The position numbers and the translations under genes are program-made. A model generated the notes under the pieces. That model searched no databases. It saw only the letters and a program-made list of their open reading frames with translations, and had not been told where the DNA came from. Below are positions 7,530 through 17,298 of a stretch of DNA of 59,304 nucleotides, in pieces. The stretch is from Tannerella sp. (GTDB lineage: Bacteria; Bacteroidota; Bacteroidia; Bacteroidales; Tannerellaceae): assembly GCA_031285565.1 (NCBI GenBank), contig JAITVY010000012.1:1-59304 (forward strand). The letters are read 5' to 3'. Within the stretch, counting starts at the first letter, position 1. Each line of letters starts with the position of its first letter.

Positions 7530-8987
7530 ATGTTAAAGCAACAGCTACAACAAAAATTACAACAACGGCTTTCTCCGCAGCAGATTCAATTAATCCGGCT
7601 GCTGGAATTACCTTCCATCGAAATGGAAGAACGTATCAAGCAGGAACTGGAAGAAAACCCGGCGCTTGAAGAAGGGCAAGATTCCACATTGGATGACAGT
7701 ATGAATGATGGAGATTTTAATGCGGAAGAAGAAACGTTTTCAGAAGATAATACAGACCTTTCCTTGGGAGACTATCTGACCGAGGATGATATCCCTGATT
7801 ATAAACTGGCTGAAATCAGTAACAGGGCCGATCGCAAAGAAGAGATTCCGTTTTCTTTAGGCTCATCTTTACACGAACATTTACTGGAACAGTTAGGACT
7901 ACGGGATTTATCTGAAAAGGAACACAAAATTGGCGAATATATTATCGGGAATATTGATGATGACGGCTATCTGCGTCGTGATCTCACATCCATCACAGAT
8001 GATCTGATTTTTAAAGCAGGAGAAGAAGTCGACGAGTCGGATATCCAACCGATATTATCTATTATTCAGGATTTCGAACCGGCAGGCGTAGGTGCACGGG
8101 ATCTGCAGGAATGCTTACTGCTACAACTCGAAAAAAAAGAGCCCACCCGAAACACCCAGCTTGCAATTCAGGTCATAACAACTTATTTCGATGCTTTTGT
8201 TAAAAAGCATTACGAAAAAATACAGAAAAGTCTGAATATCAACGAAGAAAAATTAAAACAAGTTTTGCATGAAATCACTTCGTTAAACCCGAAACCGGGT
8301 AATAGTTGGAGTGAAGTATCTGAAATAGCAATGAATCAAATTACACCGGATTTTATTGTAGAAGCACAAAACGGAGAACTTGTTTTGAGCATGAATCAAC
8401 GGGGTGTACCCGATCTGCGCATCAATCGCGAATATGCTGAAATGTTCCAGGATTACACTTCTAATAAAGTGAATCAGACAAACGATATGCGCAATGCGGT
8501 TCAGTTTGTTAAACAAAAGCTTGATACTGCACAATGGTTTATTGATGCCGTACGCCAGCGACAGGAAACATTACAACGCACAATGCAGGCAATTGTAATG
8601 CTGCAACGCGATTTTTTCCTTACCGGCGACGAATCCAAACTACGCCCGATGATACTGAAAGATGTAGCCGAACGTGCCGGGTATGATATCTCGACCATTT
8701 CGCGTGTAAGCAACAGTAAATACGTACAAACGAACTTCGGTATTTACCCTCTGAAATTTTTCTTTTCCGAATCGACCCAAAACGAGAGCGGCGAAGAAAT
8801 ATCTACCCGTGAAGTAAAGCAAATCATGAAAGAAACAATTGCAGCCGAAGATAAACGCAAACCGGTAACCGATGAAGCACTAGCTGCTTTATTAAAAGAA
8901 AAAGGATATCTGATTGCCCGCCGCACCGTAGCTAAATACCGCGAACAAATGGATATACCCGTTGCTCGGCTTAGAAAAGAATTATAA
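7530..8987 (+). CDS. rpoN: RNA polymerase sigma-54 factor
   Basis: A 485-aa sigma-54. Region I is Gln/Leu-rich (QQLQQKLQQRLSPQQIQLI, then LLELPSIEMEERI and ELEENPALEEG). An acidic region II follows (about residues 45-110), then the core-binding domain, and a DNA-binding C-terminus ending in the RpoN box ARRTVAKYRE at about 463-472. It directs transcription from -24/-12 promoters with AAA+ enhancer-binding proteins. The ATG directly follows a T6 run and overlaps the stop codon of a 13-codon frame (7495-7536), so translation may be coupled to that frame. Confidence 0.96.
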   Translation: MLKQQLQQKLQQRLSPQQIQLIRLLELPSIEMEERIKQELEENPALEEGQDSTLDDSMNDGDFNAEEETFSEDNTDLSLGDYLTEDDIPDYKLAEISNRADRKEEIPFSLGSSLHEHLLEQLGLRDLSEKEHKIGEYIIGNIDDDGYLRRDLTSITDDLIFKAGEEVDESDIQPILSIIQDFEPAGVGARDLQECLLLQLEKKEPTRNTQLAIQVITTYFDAFVKKHYEKIQKSLNINEEKLKQVLHEITSLNPKPGNSWSEVSEIAMNQITPDFIVEAQNGELVLSMNQRGVPDLRINREYAEMFQDYTSNKVNQTNDMRNAVQFVKQKLDTAQWFIDAVRQRQETLQRTMQAIVMLQRDFFLTGDESKLRPMILKDVAERAGYDISTISRVSNSKYVQTNFGIYPLKFFFSESTQNESGEEISTREVKQIMKETIAAEDKRKPVTDEALAALLKEKGYLIARRTVAKYREQMDIPVARLRKEL

Positions 8988-9030
8988 ACAAAGAATATTA
9001 TACATATTTATCAATTAAATTTTTAATAAC

Positions 9031-9408
9031 ATGAACTTCCCAACAAATTTGAAGTACACGAAAGATCATGAATGGATCCGTATAGAAGGAAACGTAGCTT
9101 ACGTAGGTATCACAGATTACGCACAAGGCGAACTGGGTGAAATTGTTTACGTTGACATCACAACTGAAGGCGAAACCATTGATAAAGAAGAGGTTTTTGG
9201 AACAATCGAAGCTGTTAAAACAGTTTCAGACCTGTTTATGCCTGTATCCGGAGAAGTATCAGAAGTAAATCCGGCACTCGAAGATAAACCTGAACTGGTA
9301 AATGAATCTCCCTATGAAGATGGCTGGTTAATCAAAGTTAACCTGTCGAATCCGGCAGAAATTGACGCATTACTTTCAGCCTCAGATTACGAACAATTAA
9401 TCGGATAA
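9031..9408 (+). CDS. gcvH: Glycine cleavage system H protein
   Basis: A 125-aa lipoyl carrier of the glycine cleavage complex, which shuttles the aminomethyl group from P to T protein and is reoxidised by L protein. The start [16 protein letters not shown] is typical. The lipoylated lysine is Lys63 in [11 protein letters not shown], and GEIVYVD and [13 protein letters not shown] are conserved. The gene is followed after 5 bp by purE, linking glycine-derived one-carbon units with purine synthesis. No P, T or L gene is nearby. Confidence 0.97.
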   Translation: MNFPTNLKYTKDHEWIRIEGNVAYVGITDYAQGELGEIVYVDITTEGETIDKEEVFGTIEAVKTVSDLFMPVSGEVSEVNPALEDKPELVNESPYEDGWLIKVNLSNPAEIDALLSASDYEQLIG

Positions 9409-9413
9409 GATAA

Positions 9414-9920
9414 ATGAAGCCGGTTGTAAGCATCATCATGGGCAGCACTTCCGACCTGCCTGTTATGGAAAAAGCAGCGCAATTCCTTAACGAAATGGAA
9501 ATCCCTTTCGAAATGAATGCACTCTCGGCGCATCGTACACCCGAAGATGTAGAAATCTTCGCCAAAGGAGCCAAAGATCGTGGCGTGAAAGTCATCATCG
9601 CAGCGGCAGGTATGGCAGCGCATTTATGCGGTGTAATTGCCTCAATGACAACATTACCCGTCATTGGCGTCCCGATTAATTCTACATTAGATGGTATGGA
9701 TGCCTTATTGGCAATTGTGCAAATGCCTCCCGGTATTCCGGTAGCAACAGTAGGAATCAACGGCGCGTTAAATGCCGCTATCCTTTCCGCACAAATGCTG
9801 GCAGTAGCCGATGAATCAATTCAACAGCGACTGCATAATTACAAAGAAGACCTGAAAAAGAAAATCGTTAAAGCTAACGAAGAACTGGCAAAAGTGACAT
9901 ATAAATACAAAACGAATTGA
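9414..9920 (+). CDS. purE: N5-carboxyaminoimidazole ribonucleotide mutase
   Basis: A 168-aa class I PurE, which converts N5-CAIR to CAIR in purine biosynthesis. Signatures are GSTSDLPVM (residues 10-18), the catalytic SAHRTP (38-43), AAAGMAAHLCG and PVIGVPINS. It follows gcvH by 5 bp, and its TGA overlaps the TTG start of ispG, so the three genes form one operon. The C-terminal Lys-rich helix is longer than in E. coli, as is usual in Bacteroidetes. Confidence 0.97.
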   Translation: MKPVVSIIMGSTSDLPVMEKAAQFLNEMEIPFEMNALSAHRTPEDVEIFAKGAKDRGVKVIIAAAGMAAHLCGVIASMTTLPVIGVPINSTLDGMDALLAIVQMPPGIPVATVGINGALNAAILSAQMLAVADESIQQRLHNYKEDLKKKIVKANEELAKVTYKYKTN

Positions 9921-11752
9921 TCATTCAATATCGACGTCGTAAAACATCAGAAGTACGTATCGGAAAAACTCCTATGGGAGGCAATAATCCGGTACGTATT
10001 CAGTCTATGGCCAATGTATCGACCATGGATACGGAAAATGCTGTACAACAAGCCATCCGCATGATTGAAACGGGCGCGGAATATGTACGTTTCACTGCAC
10101 AGGGCGAACGCGAAGCTGCAAATCTGGGTGAGATCCGCCGCGAGCTAACTGCACGTGGCTACGAAACGCCGTTAGTTGCCGATATTCATTTTAATCCGAA
10201 AGCAGCAGACGTAGCAGCCGTAAATGTTGAAAAAGTACGCATCAATCCCGGAAACTACGTTGATAAAATAAAAACCTTTCAACAGATAGAATATACGGAT
10301 GAAGAATATTCGGCTGAACTTGAAAAAATAAAGGCGCGTTTTATTCCGTTTCTTACACTTTGCCGTACACATCAGACAGCTATTCGTATCGGTGTAAATC
10401 ACGGCTCATTATCCGACCGCATTATGAGCCGGTATGGCGACACTCCTGAAGGTATGGTCGCCTCATGCATGGAATTTCTCCGGATTTGCCGGGAAGAAAA
10501 CTTCAACGATGTCGTAATCTCCATCAAAGCCTCAAATACAGTCGTAATGGTTGCAACCGTCCGGTTGCTGGTTCAAACCATGGATGCAGAAGATATGCAT
10601 TACCCACTGCATTTGGGAGTAACCGAAGCAGGCGACGAAGAAGACGGACGCATTAAAAGCGCAGTAGGCATCGGCGCACTATTGGTTGACGGAATAGGCG
10701 ATACGATCCGCGTATCATTAAGCGAACCTCCGGAAGCAGAATTACCAGTAGCCCGTAAATTAGTTGAATACATCTTACAGCGTGAAAATCATCCCGCTAT
10801 AAAAGCACCGGCCTCTTATAAAACATCCGATTTCAACAGGCAGACAATAGCTGTTCACCGGATTGGAAACAATCATGTGCCGGTCGTTATTTCCGATCGC
10901 AGTTGCGGCGATTTTGCATTCGATGAATCAAATCTACCTGACTATATTTATATAGGAAACCAAAACCCGGCACCACTTCAACAGTCATTATCCACCCCCA
11001 TTCCTTTGATCATTGACAGTTCAGTTTGGGCGCAAGCGCCAGGTACATATCCCTACTTTACGGTTTCTGAGCTATTTAAAATAACTTCCTGCAATGCCTC
11101 AGCAAAATTCCTTGAATTAAGATATCCGGATCTGGATAACGAATTAGCTGGAATATTACAAAATGATTCATCTATCATTATTGTTTTGCTTAGTCATCAT
11201 CAGAACAGCGTGTACGAAATGCGCGCTTTCGTTACCTGGTTAAAGGAAAAAGAATGTAATACTCCTGTGGTCCTTCGCTGCATTTATCACGAATCAGAAA
11301 AAGAAAATCTGCAAATCAAAGCAGCAGTCGACTTCGGATCACTATTGCTTGATGGCATCGGCAATGGCATCTGGCTATCCAATAAGGGCATCGATCCACA
11401 TATAACAGACAGTTACCAGTTCAGCATTTTGCAGGCTGCACGTGTTCGTATCAGCAAAACCGAATATATATCATGCCCCGGATGTGGACGAACACTTTAT
11501 GATCTGCAAACCACTATTGCACGCGTAAAAGCAGCAACCTCACACCTCAAAGGATTAAAAATCGGCATAATGGGTTGTATAGTGAATGGCCCGGGAGAAA
11601 TGGCCGATGCTGATTATGGATATGTAGGTGCCGGCCGCGGACGAATCAGCCTCTATAAAGGTAAAACATGCATGCTCAAAAATATCCCCGAAGAAGATGC
11701 TGTTGAACAACTAATTGAACTGATTAAAGCAAACGGAGATTGGAAAGATTAG
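9917..11752 (+). CDS. ispG: 4-hydroxy-3-methylbut-2-enyl diphosphate synthase, large form
   Basis: A 611-aa IspG/GcpE of the MEP isoprenoid pathway, which reduces MEcPP to HMBPP using a [4Fe-4S] cluster. The N-terminal TIM barrel is clear (GGNNPVRIQSMANVSTMDT, LVADIHFNPK, VEKVRINPGNYVD). The cluster-binding C-terminus has CPGCGRTLYDLQ and GCIVNGPGEMADADYGYVG. An insertion of about 240 residues between them marks the three-domain form of plants and Bacteroidetes. The start is a TTG overlapping the purE stop (TTGA); the next ATG would remove conserved N-terminal residues. Low G+C codon use around 10900-11350 coincides with the variable insertion. Confidence 0.95.
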   Translation: MIIQYRRRKTSEVRIGKTPMGGNNPVRIQSMANVSTMDTENAVQQAIRMIETGAEYVRFTAQGEREAANLGEIRRELTARGYETPLVADIHFNPKAADVAAVNVEKVRINPGNYVDKIKTFQQIEYTDEEYSAELEKIKARFIPFLTLCRTHQTAIRIGVNHGSLSDRIMSRYGDTPEGMVASCMEFLRICREENFNDVVISIKASNTVVMVATVRLLVQTMDAEDMHYPLHLGVTEAGDEEDGRIKSAVGIGALLVDGIGDTIRVSLSEPPEAELPVARKLVEYILQRENHPAIKAPASYKTSDFNRQTIAVHRIGNNHVPVVISDRSCGDFAFDESNLPDYIYIGNQNPAPLQQSLSTPIPLIIDSSVWAQAPGTYPYFTVSELFKITSCNASAKFLELRYPDLDNELAGILQNDSSIIIVLLSHHQNSVYEMRAFVTWLKEKECNTPVVLRCIYHESEKENLQIKAAVDFGSLLLDGIGNGIWLSNKGIDPHITDSYQFSILQAARVRISKTEYISCPGCGRTLYDLQTTIARVKAATSHLKGLKIGIMGCIVNGPGEMADADYGYVGAGRGRISLYKGKTCMLKNIPEEDAVEQLIELIKANGDWKD

Positions 11753-11805
11753 TATATACTTATTATATTTTTTTACCTTTACACGAAACAAGAAATTTAA
11801 TAATT

Positions 11806-12795
11806 ATGAAAACTCATTTACTTTTTACTTGTCTTTTTATTTCATGTGCAATCAATGCGCAAATGGATATTGAATCTCCATTATTCCCTCCGTCTCATCC
11901 GATGGATACCCGCCTTGGAAATAAACCGGAGGTAAGACTTGATTCTATAATAAGCAAATCCGGTACAGAATCCGGGGTAGAATATATCATTATCGATGCC
12001 CATTATTATGGAGATGACGGATACATTGATACCCTTAAAACACGGATCGATTATGTAGATAAGAGTATCATAGTCTGCTTTGCTTATGCTTCATCAATAT
12101 CGACCTATTCAAGGGAGAATAATAAGCTGGTATCAAAAGATTTTTTTAGTGATGCGAAAATGAAAGTTCTCGCAGACCAACTATTTTATGAATATGATTC
12201 GGCAGGAAGACGAATAAAAGAACATAACATAAGTTATTATGATCAGAAAATTACTCATGATAAAACATTAGTATATGATTTTTCAACAGTGAATTACACA
12301 GACTCAGGTTATATATTTAATAACGTTAACTATTGTTTTGATGAAAAAAACCGTCTAAAAAAAGAAATACATGACAATAAAATTACGACCTATAGTTATT
12401 ACAATGATGACTCTGGATATGATATAATAACTACAAGGGATGGATATAATGATAAATCAGAGCGTTTCTTTAATAAACACGGTTTATTAAAGAAATCAAT
12501 AGGAACTCGTTTGGACTTGACTTCCCCCAGTCGTAAATCGATTTTAGAACTCGAGTATTATTTCTCTCCCGGAAACGCAACATCTAATTCTTTAGTTACA
12601 AATATACCGAAGATCTATGGAACAACTGGAGGCCTGGTAATTAACACGGTACAACCGGAATGGATTAACATCTATACATTATCCGGACAATTAGTCAAAA
12701 AAGAATATGTTAACCAAAACCAACAGATATCTTTGCCTAAAGGTATTTATATCGTAAAATCAGCAAACAAGACATTCAAAGTTGTAGTTAAATAA
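11806..12795 (+). CDS. Exported protein with YD-like repeats and a sorting tail
   Basis: A 329-aa protein from the ATG at 11806-11808. A longer frame from 11740 overlaps ispG and adds a non-signal segment. The signal peptide is LLFTCLFISCAINAQ. The middle is Tyr/Asp-rich with YD/RHS-like units (YEYDSAGRRIKEH, YCFDEKNRLKKEI, YNDDSGYD). The end is a T9SS-like sorting domain: WINIYTLSGQLVKKEYV, QQISLPKGIYIVKSAN, FKVVVK. It is probably a secreted or surface protein of unknown role. A TACCTTTA element at 11774-11781 could be its own promoter. Confidence 0.72.
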   Translation: MKTHLLFTCLFISCAINAQMDIESPLFPPSHPMDTRLGNKPEVRLDSIISKSGTESGVEYIIIDAHYYGDDGYIDTLKTRIDYVDKSIIVCFAYASSISTYSRENNKLVSKDFFSDAKMKVLADQLFYEYDSAGRRIKEHNISYYDQKITHDKTLVYDFSTVNYTDSGYIFNNVNYCFDEKNRLKKEIHDNKITTYSYYNDDSGYDIITTRDGYNDKSERFFNKHGLLKKSIGTRLDLTSPSRKSILELEYYFSPGNATSNSLVTNIPKIYGTTGGLVINTVQPEWINIYTLSGQLVKKEYVNQNQQISLPKGIYIVKSANKTFKVVVK

Positions 12796-12843
12796 GAAAT
12801 CACCTTTTACCTTTCTACCCTCTGTTAATTACCAACTTATTTA

Positions 12844-12851
12844 TATCTTTG
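12844..12851 (+). promoter_or_regulatory. -7 promoter element of the dut operon
   Basis: TATCTTTG matches TAnnTTTG perfectly, about 105 bp before the dut ATG at 12957. No clear -33 element was found. Confidence 0.55.
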
Positions 12852-12956
12852 TGAGCATAAATAAGAATGTAGTAAACAAACATGAAACAAAGCATGATTT
12901 TGCATAAAGCATGCGTGTTCCATGCAACTTTAGTGCAAAAAATAAGATATTATCGC

Positions 12957-13391
12957 ATGAACGTAAAAATCGTTAATAAATCGCACCATCCGCTTCCCCA
13001 ATACGAAACGCCGCTTTCAGCCGGCATGGATATTCGTGCTAATTTATCCGAACCGGTAGAGCTGAAACCATTGGAACGCAAACTCATACCAACTGGGTTA
13101 TATATTGCATTACCCGAAGGCTATGAAGCTCAGATGCGTCCACGAAGTGGATTGGCGCTCAAACACGGTATCTCTCTATTGAACACACCCGGAACCATCG
13201 ATGCTGATTACCGGGGAGAAATAGGTATCATCCTGGTGAACTTATCTTCAGAACCATTTGTTGTAAACGATGGAGAACGTATCTGCCAGATGGTCATTAC
13301 ATCACATACAAAGGTAGAATGGCAACCCGAAGAACAGTTGGATGAAACAAAACGGGGCGCAGGAGGATTCGGACATACCGGAAAAGAATGA
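12957..13391 (+). CDS. dut: dUTP diphosphatase
   Basis: A 144-aa trimeric dUTPase, which hydrolyses dUTP to dUMP and PPi, keeps uracil out of DNA and feeds dTMP synthesis. All five motifs are seen: AGMDIRA (I), [12 protein letters not shown] (II), [15 protein letters not shown] (III, with the catalytic Asp), GERICQMVI (IV) and [12 protein letters not shown] (V). The start MNVKIVNKS gives normal family length; an upstream in-frame ATG at 12882 would add an unrelated 25 residues. It heads an operon with the TPR, DUF4292 and EnvC-like genes. Confidence 0.96.
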   Translation: MNVKIVNKSHHPLPQYETPLSAGMDIRANLSEPVELKPLERKLIPTGLYIALPEGYEAQMRPRSGLALKHGISLLNTPGTIDADYRGEIGIILVNLSSEPFVVNDGERICQMVITSHTKVEWQPEEQLDETKRGAGGFGHTGKE

Positions 13392-13407
13392 AATTGAAAA
13401 CAGCAAA

Positions 13408-15201
13408 ATGATAAAATATCCACATAAGAAGAAGCCTGCGATTACCACAGGTATAAACGGATTATTTCTGATCCTTTCCATACTATGGATTGGACTATTT
13501 CCGGCTAATGCAACTGAGACTAAACTGGTGCCTCAACCAAAACAAACGCTAACCGGAGCCGAACAGCGAAAGCTCGATTATTTCTTTTACGAAGGACTTT
13601 TGCTGAAAAATGCAGAGAAATATGACGCAGCATTCGAAGTATTTAAACATTGCATGGATATTGATTCTACAGCATCAGCTATACTATTTGAATTATCCGC
13701 CTTTTATCTGCAATTGAACCAGCCCGAAAAATCAGTTTCACTCTTAAAAGAGGCTGTACATTATAGTCCGGACAATTTTACATTTAAATTAGCGTTGGCA
13801 TCCATTTCGCTCAATATAGGCATGTATGGTGAAGCCGCCGAAGAATATGAAGAATTAGTGGCGAAATATCCGGGCAAAGTAGAACTCAATTACTACCTGG
13901 CAGAGGCGCTTACACAGCAAGGAGAAATAGGGAAAGCAATCGAAACATTCGATGAACTGGAAAATGCAATTGGAATGAGCGAGCCGCTTTCTATGCAGAA
14001 GTTCAGACTTTATATGACACTTGAAGAACCGGCTAAAGCATTTGCCGAATTAGAAAAACTGGCAAATAAATATCCCTCCAATGCACAATATCCGCTTTTA
14101 ATAGGGAACTTATACCTCGAACGTAAAGATCCGGACCGTGCATTGGAATACTTCCAGAAAGCACATGTAATTGATGCTGACAATCCGTACTATACGGTAG
14201 CTATGGCCGATTATTATGAATCAGTGGGCAATCCCGAAGCTGCCGAAGAACAGGTACGTTCAGCACTCGTAAATGATGAATTAGATGTGCAGGTAAAAGT
14301 AGGCATCCTTGCCCGGTATATCCAGCAACTTCAACAGTCACGCAACGGTACAGAAGGTGCAAATACCTTGTTCCAAACACTTTTAGAGCAACATCCTGAA
14401 GATGTAGACCTGAAATTAATGTACGGAAGCCTATTATCGCTTCAGGGCAATAAAGAAGAAGCCCGCTTTCAGTTCCAGTTAGCCACCGAAATGGCTCCTG
14501 ATCATGAACAAGCATGGCAACAACTACTTAATCTGGCCATGCAGGATCAACAATATGATGAAGCTGTCCGTATTTGTAAAAAATGCCTGGAACTTTTCCC
14601 TGAAACCTCGGAATATTATTTTTATTTAGGCGTAGCCTATACACAACAGGAGAAATACCAGGAAGCCCTTGAAACATATCAGAGTGGTTTGAATGCTATA
14701 CCAAAAGACAATTCAATATTAATCTCCGATTTTTACGGACAAATCGGAGATACGTATTTCCAGATGAAAGAAGAAGAGAAGGCTTTCGAAGCTTATGAAC
14801 AGGCGCTCAAGTACAACGAACGAAACGTTGTAATATTAAATAATTACAGCTACTACCTTTCATTAGCCAAAAAGGACCTTGATAAAGCTGAACGAATGAG
14901 CGCTCAGGTTATTAAAATCGAGCCGAACAATTCAACGTATCTGGATACATATGCATGGATTTACTTTGTAAGGGGCAAATACCTAATGGCCAAGACCTAT
15001 ATCGAAAAAGCTATAGAGAATGACAGGACGAATAGCCCGGAACTGAAAGACCATTACGGAGATATCCTTTACATGACAGGTGACAAAGAAAAAGCCTTGG
15101 AACAATGGATCAAAGCAAAAGAGTTAGGAAAAGAAAGTAAAACGCTGGATCGGAAAATTGAAGAAAAAACATATTTTGAAGAATCCGAAGATGAAGAATA
15201 A
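13408..15201 (+). CDS. TPR-repeat protein, exported or membrane-anchored
   Basis: A 597-aa protein from the ATG at 13408, 16 bp after dut. A frame start at 13342 would overlap dut. One hydrophobic segment near residues 15-35 (GINGLFLILSILWIGLF) is a signal peptide or anchor. The remainder is at least ten tandem TPR units, for example YLAEALTQQGEIGKAIETF and YLGVAYTQQEKYQEALETY, ending in an acidic tail. It is probably a periplasmic scaffold. Position between dut and an EnvC-like factor suggests a role in envelope biogenesis, but this is inference. Confidence 0.85.
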   Translation: MIKYPHKKKPAITTGINGLFLILSILWIGLFPANATETKLVPQPKQTLTGAEQRKLDYFFYEGLLLKNAEKYDAAFEVFKHCMDIDSTASAILFELSAFYLQLNQPEKSVSLLKEAVHYSPDNFTFKLALASISLNIGMYGEAAEEYEELVAKYPGKVELNYYLAEALTQQGEIGKAIETFDELENAIGMSEPLSMQKFRLYMTLEEPAKAFAELEKLANKYPSNAQYPLLIGNLYLERKDPDRALEYFQKAHVIDADNPYYTVAMADYYESVGNPEAAEEQVRSALVNDELDVQVKVGILARYIQQLQQSRNGTEGANTLFQTLLEQHPEDVDLKLMYGSLLSLQGNKEEARFQFQLATEMAPDHEQAWQQLLNLAMQDQQYDEAVRICKKCLELFPETSEYYFYLGVAYTQQEKYQEALETYQSGLNAIPKDNSILISDFYGQIGDTYFQMKEEEKAFEAYEQALKYNERNVVILNNYSYYLSLAKKDLDKAERMSAQVIKIEPNNSTYLDTYAWIYFVRGKYLMAKTYIEKAIENDRTNSPELKDHYGDILYMTGDKEKALEQWIKAKELGKESKTLDRKIEEKTYFEESEDEE

Positions 15202-16045
15202 GAAACCGATATTCATATCAGGATATACTATTTATTTGTTTAGTTTTTTGCTATTACTGGCTGGTTGCCGCACCACTCGCGATCTGACAGGCGAAAGTGC
15301 CGGAGCCCTGAAAGCCGAAGAAGAGTTCTTCCATGCATTATGTGACCAGTCTCTTCAATTTCAGACACTCTCGACACGTTTACAATTTAACCTGGAAATG
15401 GCATCCGGAAAAGAACTGAGTTCGCGCGGACAATTGAAAATTGAAAAAGACAACCGGTTACAAATATCCATACAACCGATATTGGGTATCGAAATGTTCA
15501 GGATAGAACTTACACCCGATAGCGTCAAACTGTTAGACCGGATGAATAAACGTTACCTGGTTGAAGACTACGCTCATTTGAAAGGTAAATCAAAAGTCGA
15601 TTTCAATTTTTACAATTTGCAGGCTCTTTTTACAAACCAGCTTTTCCTACCCGGCGAAACAATCCTTTCCGGAAATGCATATAAACGATACCATTGGGAG
15701 CAAACAACAGATGGATATATACTCAAAACAAAAGACAAATTAGGTTTGGAATACTTATTTTCGGCTGACCAGGATGAAAAACTATATTCTGCTAAAATAA
15801 CAGACATGGCAGACTATACCCTACAATGGGATTATACCAATTTTAAGGCAGTGGAAAATCAGCTTTTTCCCATGAAAATGAATGGATATTTATCCACAAA
15901 AAACGACTCTAAAAATTCAATTACATTGAATTATTCACGAATAGAGATAGACACACCCCTTGACCTGAAATTTACGATTCCATCGGGATACCAACGTGTA
16001 AATTTTTCACAAGTCATGAATATGTTTGATTCATTAGATCAATAA
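15191..16045 (+). CDS. DUF4292 lipoprotein
   Basis: A 284-aa predicted lipoprotein from the ATG at 15191, overlapping the end of the TPR gene by 11 bp. Signal and lipobox FLLLLAGC. The body is beta-rich: GQLKIEKDNRLQISIQPILGIEMFRIELTPDSV and later ITLNYSRIEIDTPLDLKF. This matches the Bacteroidetes DUF4292 family, whose strand pattern recalls LolA/LolB-like lipoprotein-binding folds; that resemblance is an inference. Its stop shares one base with the start of the next gene, so the two are translationally coupled. Confidence 0.8.
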   Translation: MKNKKPIFISGYTIYLFSFLLLLAGCRTTRDLTGESAGALKAEEEFFHALCDQSLQFQTLSTRLQFNLEMASGKELSSRGQLKIEKDNRLQISIQPILGIEMFRIELTPDSVKLLDRMNKRYLVEDYAHLKGKSKVDFNFYNLQALFTNQLFLPGETILSGNAYKRYHWEQTTDGYILKTKDKLGLEYLFSADQDEKLYSAKITDMADYTLQWDYTNFKAVENQLFPMKMNGYLSTKNDSKNSITLNYSRIEIDTPLDLKFTIPSGYQRVNFSQVMNMFDSLDQ

Positions 16046-17274
16046 TGGCCGGCAAAAAGTACACCATCTTTTTAATGCTCTTTTTCCTCCTTACAGGAGG
16101 AACCGGAAAAGTAGCCGCACAAAGTTTGAAACAACTCGAAGCGCAACGTAAAGCTGCATTAAAAGAGATAGATGTAACAGCACAGTTGCTGAAAGAAGCT
16201 CAAAAATCAGCCAAAAGTTCTTTCAACCGCTTAAACCTGCTGACTCAGCAAATAATGGATCGCCGGAAAGTAATCAGCCTTCTGAATCAGGAAATCGTAC
16301 TAATCGACACTCGTGTTTCAGACTTAAATAAAGAACTCTTTCAGTTAGAACAAGACCTGGCAGATAAACAAGGCAAATATGCACATTTAATGCGGAGCTT
16401 GTACAATCGCCGCTCATTACAACAAAAATGGATGTTTGTTTTATCTGCCAATAGCTTTACACAATCCGTACGGCGAATGCGTTATTTACGCGAATATGCC
16501 AACTGGCAAAAACAGGAAGCAATGCTGATCATAAAAAAACAGGAAGAAATCAACCAAAAACAAGAAGAATTAGAAAAAACACGATCAGAAAAAGTGCAGC
16601 TGCTAAGCGATCGTGAAAATGAAAATAAAAAACTGCAAGAAGAAGAAGTCAACAAAAAAGAAGAATACCAACAACTGGAGAAAAAACAAAAGAATCTACA
16701 AGCTGAATTAGATAAAAAGAAAAAACAGGCACAAAATCTGAATAAAAAGATTGAAGACCTCATTGCAAAAGAAACTGCCAAATCAGGAAAAGCTTCCGGT
16801 TCACGAAAGGCTGATACGGCCGGTGGATATGCTATGACCAAAGAAGAACAAAAGCTATCCAGTGATTTCGTGGCAAACAGAGGTCAGCTACCCTACCCGT
16901 TAAAAGGACAATACAAGATAATCGGCCGGTTTGGAGAACACCAACATCCTGATTGGAAACACGTACGTGTGAATAACAATGGCATCGAAATTCAGACAGT
17001 TGCAGGAACCGATGCCCAATCTGTTTTCAATGGTGTTGTAACAAGTGTGTTTGTTGTTCCCGGTTACAATAACGGAATAATCGTGCGTCATGGTAACTAT
17101 TTAACCATTTATGCAAACCTCAGTGAAGTATACGTTAAAACCGGCGATAAAGTCTCGACTTACCAGAAGCTAGGGAGAATTTATACCGATACAGAAGACA
17201 GCAATTCAACTGTCCTTCATTTCGAAATACGGAAAGAAAAAGAAAAGCTCGACCCCGAAATCTGGTTGAATTAA
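16045..17274 (+). CDS. EnvC-like murein hydrolase activator (degenerate M23/LytM)
   Basis: A 409-aa exported protein. It has a signal peptide (IFLMLFFLLTGGTGKVAAQ), a long coiled coil (about 25-240, with many EEL/KKQ heptads) and a C-terminal LytM/M23 domain (about 280-409). The metal-binding motifs look altered: NNGIEI stands where active enzymes have HxGxD, and LHFEI where HxH is expected. As in E. coli EnvC, this suggests a non-catalytic protein that activates an amidase during cell division. It is the last gene of the dut-TPR-DUF4292 operon and converges on the HTCS gene 24 bp away. Confidence 0.85.
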   Translation: MAGKKYTIFLMLFFLLTGGTGKVAAQSLKQLEAQRKAALKEIDVTAQLLKEAQKSAKSSFNRLNLLTQQIMDRRKVISLLNQEIVLIDTRVSDLNKELFQLEQDLADKQGKYAHLMRSLYNRRSLQQKWMFVLSANSFTQSVRRMRYLREYANWQKQEAMLIIKKQEEINQKQEELEKTRSEKVQLLSDRENENKKLQEEEVNKKEEYQQLEKKQKNLQAELDKKKKQAQNLNKKIEDLIAKETAKSGKASGSRKADTAGGYAMTKEEQKLSSDFVANRGQLPYPLKGQYKIIGRFGEHQHPDWKHVRVNNNGIEIQTVAGTDAQSVFNGVVTSVFVVPGYNNGIIVRHGNYLTIYANLSEVYVKTGDKVSTYQKLGRIYTDTEDSNSTVLHFEIRKEKEKLDPEIWLN

Positions 17275-17298
17275 TTTAGAAATATAAAAGAATCAATC

